From contig NC_081410.1 of assembly GCF_030272615.1 (NCBI RefSeq), positions 286,627,957 through 286,687,956 on the forward strand: a DNA stretch of 60,000 bases, written 5' to 3'. A program made the translations under genes and the position numbers. The stretch comes from Cryptomeria japonica. Its lineage: Eukaryota; Streptophyta; Pinopsida; Cupressales; Cupressaceae. Positions 54,162 to 60,000 of the stretch are shown piece by piece. The notes beneath the pieces were generated by a model. That model ran no database searches. It was not told where the DNA came from and saw only the letters and a list, made by a program, of their open reading frames with translations. Position 1 is the stretch's first letter; each line of letters starts with the position of its first letter.

Positions 54162-57100
54162 TTACAAGTCCTTTTCAGTCTCAGCGGCCTTTTCGGTTTG
54201 TTGCTCCACTGCAACATCTTCTAACTGTTCTGGGATTTCCTCTTCTTGCATCGCATACTTTTTGTTCCACTCTTGAAACACGTCATCATCAAGCCATGAG
54301 TAGCTAATAATCTTTTTCTTCAATTTAACTAACCTTTTCCAAGAGTTTCTCACTTTCTTAACTTCTGATTCCAAGAAACCGTAGTGTGACTTTATCTTTT
54401 CTATTTCTTTAATTGTCTTAACAAATAGAGATGTGTCATCTTTATTGATGATTTCATTCACCCTTAAATACAAGTTATCTCCTAGCTCATCAAGCCATAC
54501 TTGTTTGTCCTTCAACTGATTTGGGCTAACAAAACCCCCAGGAAACAATTCAAATTTATGCTTAGTATATTCCTTCCTGTATAAGTTAGCCTTCCTCTCT
54601 ACATTGGCTCTTCCTTCTGCTAGCTTGGCCATGCCTTTTGCTAATTCACATGTGGATTTAATAATGGCATCAGACCCTGCCTCATCATAGGATGCACACA
54701 TAAGTTCTAGATCCACTTCCCTAGGCATCCACTTCTCCAAAATCAGCTCTATAATAGCCTTGTCTTCATTCAACTCACTCAAAGTATCCAGAATTCTTTT
54801 CATATTAGTGTGCACAATGGGGGCTTCTACTATATCAGCAAAACTCAAAATTGTGGCCTTTACCTTCTCTTCATATTTATTTGCAAACAGGGCTTGAGCT
54901 TGTTTTAACTTCTCCAATTCATGTTGAATGGTTTCAGCTGGTTGAAAACCAGAAGGCATAGGAGAAGGAGGAAATTCAACAATAGGACTGGTGGGTGGAG
55001 GTCCTGCTGGAGAAGATGCAATCATCAGAGTAGAGGATTCACCTCCTTGGTGTTGTCCCGCCAATTGACTCTGTAGTCTAGCAATAATACTATCCCTGTT
55101 GGCTACCTCTTTTTTGGCTTCATTGTAAGCCTTCAAAACTATTTCTATTTTCACTTGGAGATCAGCTCTCTCCTTTGCTTCTTTCTCAGCCACTACCACA
55201 CTAAATTTTGCAGTTTCTAGAACTGTGCTGGCAGCTTCCACCACTCCTATGTCTTGGACTCTTTTATCAATCATACCTCCTAGGAAACTGGATTCTGAGG
55301 TATCCTTTCTTCTTCTACTCTCATCCCTCTTTAAGGACCACATGACCAAAGCAACATTATCCTTGTTGAATGTCACTCCCTCCATAGGCTTGGTTTCTTT
55401 TATGACTACTTCAAGTACCAAGGCATCTACTATATCCCATTCAAGGAGGATTAAAACACCAGCCTTTGACACCATTTCTCTTCCAGCTTCAAGAGTGATG
55501 GCTTTAAATTCAACCATCGTTTCTTGCTTCACTTCTTCCTCCACTAAAGTTGCATCTTTGTGGGGTTTCTCATTCTTCCTCTTTTCACACCTTTCCTTGA
55601 ATTGCTTAATGTTTTGCTTCCATACAAATTGCATGAAGGCCCTTGTTGTGACAAAATTACTATCAGCCAAGAACTCTTCACTATCTTGCTTGACAGCAGG
55701 GTCTAGTTCTTTACCTTTGAACTCATCTATAGTTAAGTTCATTTCAGCACTAGGTGGCTCCTCTGGCATCCCATCTTTTGTCTCCTCATATGTGTAAGTA
55801 ATCCCTCCGAGACTCCCTAACTGCAACAATTGTTCTGCTACTGCCTATTCATCTCCTATATGGATAGGGGATTGAGATGGAGAGTATAGAGACTCACCTG
55901 TTTGCACTTCCTTCCCCACCCTTTGCCTTTTAGGGGAGTCTTGGATGTCAATGACGTCTTCAATTGCTCTCTTCCCTCTTGAAGTAGAGGGATCACCTGC
56001 TACTGGCATCAACAGACTGTATTTTGACCTCTTATGCATTACATAGTTACCCGAAGGGATGGCCTTAGCAAAGGCAGGCTTGGCTAAAACCATCTTAGCC
56101 TTATCAGGATTATCTCTTATTATAGCTTCCCTCTTTTCCTTCAAAGTTTGCATTAAAATATTCAAAATAAAGAATTAAGAATTTAATCTTTTCCTCAAAA
56201 GGATTAAAGCTAGATAGAGGGTCATAACTACTATCAAATTGATGAATAAAATCCAGAGCCTTTTTTTATGCCACCCACTTTTCTTTCCTCAATTCCTGCT
56301 CATCCAAATTGAACTCATTTCTAATTAAATCCTCTGGGAAATGGAATTGGTGTGGCCTACCTTTACATACTGCTCTCTTCCTGAACATGTCATTGAAAAA
56401 TCCTCAAGATCAACAAACCTTATTACTGCAATAGGCAACCTGTATGGTTGAAAAAAGTCATCAAAGTATTTCCAACCACCCTTGGTAATCACAAATTGAT
56501 GGGCCACGGTGATAGCTAGGAAAATAGTCCATTTTCCCCTATTCATTAGCTTTGCCTCTTGCACACCTCCAATTTGCCTTAGGACCTCTGCAATTCCTAT
56601 CTTTGATGTGACTTGATAAGGAAATAAATATGGAGTGCCTCTAAAACCATAAACTCTGAAAACTATAGAGATAGGGTATAAGTATATGTCACACCAGTTG
56701 TGCATGATCTTGATGCATTCAACAAATTCCTTAGGCCTAAGGAATTCTAAAAGAGCTTTGGGGATCCTAGGGTTCTCTGAACATAAGAGAATCCTAATCT
56801 TAGATGCAAAGCATCTGTCAAACTTCAGGTAGCTGGCAGCCTCTTTGTCCTAGGACAAAATGGTGCTCTATAGTTGTACAGGAATCTCTTCACCATCCTT
56901 TTCCTTAACTAGATCCATTTCACTAGAAAAGTAATTAGCACCCTTAAATAAAAACATGTGCATGAGAAGGGAGTACCATCCAAAAGGTCTATCCACCTTA
57001 CCACTTTTTATACCCACCAGCCCTGCATGAATTGTGTCAGTGAGGTAAGGTGCGTAATCAAAGGTTACTGCCAGAGAGGGGCTTAGAATCTGTGCTATCA

Positions 57101-57791
57101 TTAACATGTAATGAGTCGGCATGGTAGTTTCAGCATCTTCCCCAAAAATATGACATAGTGACCAATACATGCCTTTATCCCTTAGAGTAAACAAATTTAG
57201 GGAGAAAGGATCCATGGTACTAGGGCCTACAACACTTAACCCTCCTATTTTAACAAAAAACTCTTTCAAAGGTCCACTCCTGAGGTGATCCCTTTGTACA
57301 TTGTAAACCTGGGCCAGTGTATCAAAATTTGTGGGCTCTAAATAATTAGACACTTCACTAAGCTTAAACACCTTCCTAAATTCATCGTCATTAATCTCAA
57401 TTAAGGCTCTTCCATTCACATTCCTGATACATTTATCCATAGGGTAATAATTGTGTGCAACTTGGGTTAACAAATCTACATCCATGAAAACCCCAGGGAC
57501 TATGAGCTTTCCTACATCTAATTCCCATATGCTATTCATTGGGGCAAGGGCATGTCTCTGACTGAATCCTACTTTGAAAAGACCCAGACCTGATATCCCT
57601 ATTTGTGGATCTCTCAACCAGTTGCCTTTGTCATACAAACTATCTCCAATGCTTAGAAGGGGGGCTTTAGGTATCAATTCTTTAAATTTGGCCACGACAT
57701 TTGTGGACATAGTCAGTTGTTCCAAGAAATCATCACATGTGTTTATATCCTGATAATTCACCTTCCCCATGAAATCCCTTCTTGGTGCCAT
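54162..57791 (-). pseudogene. large unknown protein (about 1,210 codons), nearly one frame
   Basis: Family not recognised. Four open pieces (57,791-56,868, 56,705-56,325, 56,165-55,845 and 55,829-54,162) lie in the same frame. The start MAPRRDFMGKVNYQ at 57,791 is the first ATG. Stops at 56,868 and 56,838 (TAG) and near 55,842 (TAG) fit decayed CAG or TGG codons. Around 56,325-56,165 the reading moves to another frame (IRNEFNLDEQELRKEKW) and back, so either two small indels or an intron. The N-terminal 600 residues look globular with repeated aromatic and Gly blocks (FGWYSLLMHMFLFKG). The middle has a nuclear-signal-like DSPKRQRVGKE. The C-terminal half is Lys/Glu-rich and coiled-coil-like (EAKERADLQVKIEIVLKAYN), with a Pro-rich break near 55,000. 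It is probably a transposon-associated ORF. Confidence 0.65.
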
Positions 57792-58139
57792 CCCAGAATC
57801 ACAGCTATATTAATTAAAATTTTGACTAACCTCTGAGAAAACGAGCATGCAATGATCCAAATTCAAGTAGTAACAATCAAGCAACATGCAGAAACTCACT
57901 GGTTGTTTGAAGAAATTCGCTCTATGCACCAACTCCTCTGCAAAACTCTTCGAAATGATGCCAACGTCCATTGATGTGAAGCTAAATACGACAACAGAGA
58001 AATGAATTGAAGAATTTAAAATCGCATGCTTCAGCAATCAACTTTGAATTGAATTCGCAGCTGAATTCAAAAAATGGCTCCAACGGATCATAACATTTTC
58101 TATGTGTTTCTCCTTTCATTGTTACGCAGAGGTTAAAAT
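57792..58139. other. 5' flank of the large minus-strand ORF
   Basis: A short minus-strand open frame (58,037-57,810) has no domain. The sequence leads from the start of the large ORF to the 127-bp repeats and may be its 5' untranslated region. Confidence 0.4.
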
Positions 58140-59560
58140 CTGCACACCTTTGGATTGCGAAGCTGCACTATCCGTTGGATCTTGTGAAACTCACACGTCT
58201 TTTACCTTACCTGGGTCAAGCTGCTTAAAACCGGGCCCTACCTTCCTTTCGTTGTTTTGGGGAGCATAAACCTTATGCATCTCTTCCACGTGAAACAATG
58301 CCATCCATCAGATCTTCTATTATTTGCTCGACCTTTACTCCACATGGTGACCACTTGTCTTTTCACTAACCATAGGGAAACATTACTACTAACGGTCTTC
58401 ACTGCTTCACGAAGTCTAAAGACCTTGCATCTCTAGGCTATGAAACAATGCTCATCATTGGATCACCTTTGAGATGCATGGCTTTTAATGCCCTTTAACC
58501 TTCAAAGTGGGCCCTCTACACAAAGTCCACGTGCCCTTTTTATTTCCGGTAGATAGCTCTGACATGTCAGCTGCCAATTCCTCCAAGAAATCTATCAAAC
58601 TCTGCATCTTTAACGACCATGTATTTTATCTTGGACATGGATTTCATCACCATCGCCGCCCAATCAAAATGGGCCATCCACGATCTACTTGGAACCATGT
58701 GTCATACCAATAGATCATCACTTGCCCTGGCTAGACATCCAGTTGTTCCGCCACATCATCTGTCGTGCAACTGCCACCTCATTTCACTACTTCACAAAAG
58801 GTAAACTTCATGTCACTTCGACCAATGAGACAATGTGGGCCATTAGATCTTGAGTCAGATTCTCAACTTTTAGCTTCATCTTTTAACCTAGCCGCCCGGG
58901 TCCACCATCTCTTTCACTGCTTCGCAGACTTTAAACCTTTGGCAACTTTTCTTCGCGAACCAACTCGAACCGTTAGATCAACTAGGAGATGCACCTTCTT
59001 TACCTTCCATGTCACCCCTTTTCACTGGGCCCACTACCTTTTCGCTACTTCACGAAAGGTAAGTCTTGCACATCTTTCCTTTGCGAACCAACACGGACTA
59101 TCCGATCAATCCTGAGTTGATCGGTCTTTAACCAAAGGATCCTCTTACTTCTAGGACCCATCTATCCTTTCACTATTTTGTGAAACATAAAACCTCGGCA
59201 AATTTTCTTTGCGAATCAATGCGAACCGTTAGATCCTTCTGAGATGATCGTCTGTTAACCCTTTCCTGACCACCCTACTCGGGCCCACCACCTTTTTGCT
59301 ACTTCACGAAAGGTAGACTTTGGACCACTTTCGACTGTGAATCCACATGCACAGTTGGATCAAATCCAAATTGATCAGCCTTTATCCAAAGGATCCGCTT
59401 ACTTCTGGGACCCACCCATCCTTTTGCTATTTTGTGAAAGATAAAGCTCGTGCATATTTCCTTTGCGAGACCGTGCACACCGTTAGATTTGCTAGAACTT
59501 GCACGATCTTTATAGAGCTTGACAAGGAAATGAAAACTTAGGAAAAGGGCACTTAAATAC
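58140..59560. repeat. 126-130 bp tandem repeat upstream of the large ORF
   Basis: The anchor TTYRCTAYTTCACGAAAGGTA recurs at 58,783, 58,913, 59,041, 59,169, 59,295 and 59,423, with decayed members at 58,398 and about 58,234. A second conserved block, CGAACCGTTAGATC, recurs once per unit (58,967, 59,224, 59,477 and variants). GC content and C-richness exceed the rest of the window. Confidence 0.85.
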
Positions 59561-59798
59561 AAGATTTAATAAAGACCCACCTAAGGCAATTCATAAAGGG
59601 GGGACCCTTTCATGACAGACCTACCCTTCCAACTAAGTGGAAAATGGTAACACAAAAATAGAACACAAGGGCTTTCAGAACATAGGAAAGGTTAAATTAA
59701 AAAAACCCTAAACCCTTTTTGACCCAAAAACTCAAAGGCAACATGAAATGCTAAGCACAACCTATCAATATTACCCAAGTTCAAAACAATGATAATAG
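59561..59798. other. no gene recognised
   Basis: Unique-looking sequence between the 127-bp repeats and the terminal GA run. No open frame has recognisable features. Confidence 0.45.
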
Positions 59799-59840
59799 GG
59801 GTATGGAGGAAGGGAGAGAGAGAGAGAGAGAGAGAGAGAG
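59798..59840. repeat. GGTATGGAGGAAGGGAGAG plus (GA)n
   Basis: The same 19-base punctuating motif as in the 50-51 kb and 53 kb arrays, here in a single copy with 13 GA units. It shows that the motif-plus-GA unit is dispersed. Confidence 0.9.
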
Positions 59841-59879
59841 GCACCTTGTATGCGTTTGCGAGGGGGATACAATACACTT

Positions 59880-60000
59880 ACATGTGTATATATATGTTTA
59901 ATATATTATATATATATACATATGTATATATTATATATTATATATATACACATTATATATACAATATCATATTATACACATATTATATATTACATATATT
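59880..60000. repeat. AT-rich (TA/TATATA) low-complexity end
   Basis: Irregular TATATATTATATA and ACATATGTATATA units run to the window edge. This is low-complexity DNA whose full length is not visible. Confidence 0.9.

Noticed and set aside
55225-55797. 190-codon plus-strand frame opposite the large ORF
   Set aside because: Shadow of the minus-strand ORF, Ser/Thr-rich as expected for an antisense frame.

Overview
The window looks like repeat-rich DNA from a land plant with a large genome. A gymnosperm/conifer-type genome is my best guess from the nested, decayed LTR elements, but no diagnostic gene proves it. The DNA is AT-rich and almost everything recognisable is mobile-element derived. 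There is no rRNA, tRNA, CRISPR or prokaryotic-type operon. I see no clear single-copy host gene.

Layout. (1) 1-13.6 kb: a Ty3/gypsy element of the Tat type: Gag, protease, a G-patch domain, RT, a degenerate RNase H plus a second 'archaeal-type' RNase H, then integrase. A 5-kb 3' region carries an antisense plant-mobile-domain (PMD) pseudogene and two minisatellites, followed by a hairpin, polypurine tract and 3' LTR. (2) 13.6-21.6 kb: a Ty1/copia element with Sirevirus-like features (copia A), whose 5' LTR holds a reverse-oriented solo LTR of a second family (copia B) with a perfect 5-bp target duplication. (3) 21.6-29.2 kb: decayed LTR remnants, namely a minus-strand copia gag/protease piece and a plus-strand gypsy gag piece. 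(4) 29.2-50.1 kb: the most interesting part. Gene 1 (plus, ten small exons, unknown family) and gene 2 (minus, transposase-like with a DFAENY motif) converge on each other. CG-rich TAGCGCGTACGYGCT-type repeats lie outside both genes, and a 359-bp tandem repeat lies between them. Gene 2 is split by two LTR elements: an odd inverted copia B composite (34,928-39,511) and a complete copia C (41,503-48,970). Both have target duplications, and the gene-2 reading frame matches across both insertion sites. I read 29.2-50.1 kb as a candidate large two-gene DNA transposon of unassigned superfamily. (5) 50.1-53.3 kb: long GA/purine arrays, a palindromic cluster and a 568-bp tandem duplication carrying a putative exon. 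(6) 54.2-57.8 kb: one roughly 1,210-codon minus-strand frame of unknown family with few stops, preceded by about 1.4 kb of 127-bp tandem repeats. The window ends in GA and AT microsatellites.

How the parts relate. The retroelements are independent parasites layered by nesting: the B solo LTR is younger than copia A, and the B composite and copia C are both younger than the candidate transposon. In the Tat element, copia C and the 54-58 kb ORF, most breaks are in-frame stops of the CAR-to-TAR, CGA-to-TGA or TGG-to-TGA/TAG kind. That points to decay by C-to-T deamination of methylated DNA more than by indels. None of the transposon proteins looks intact, with the possible exception of much of gene 1.
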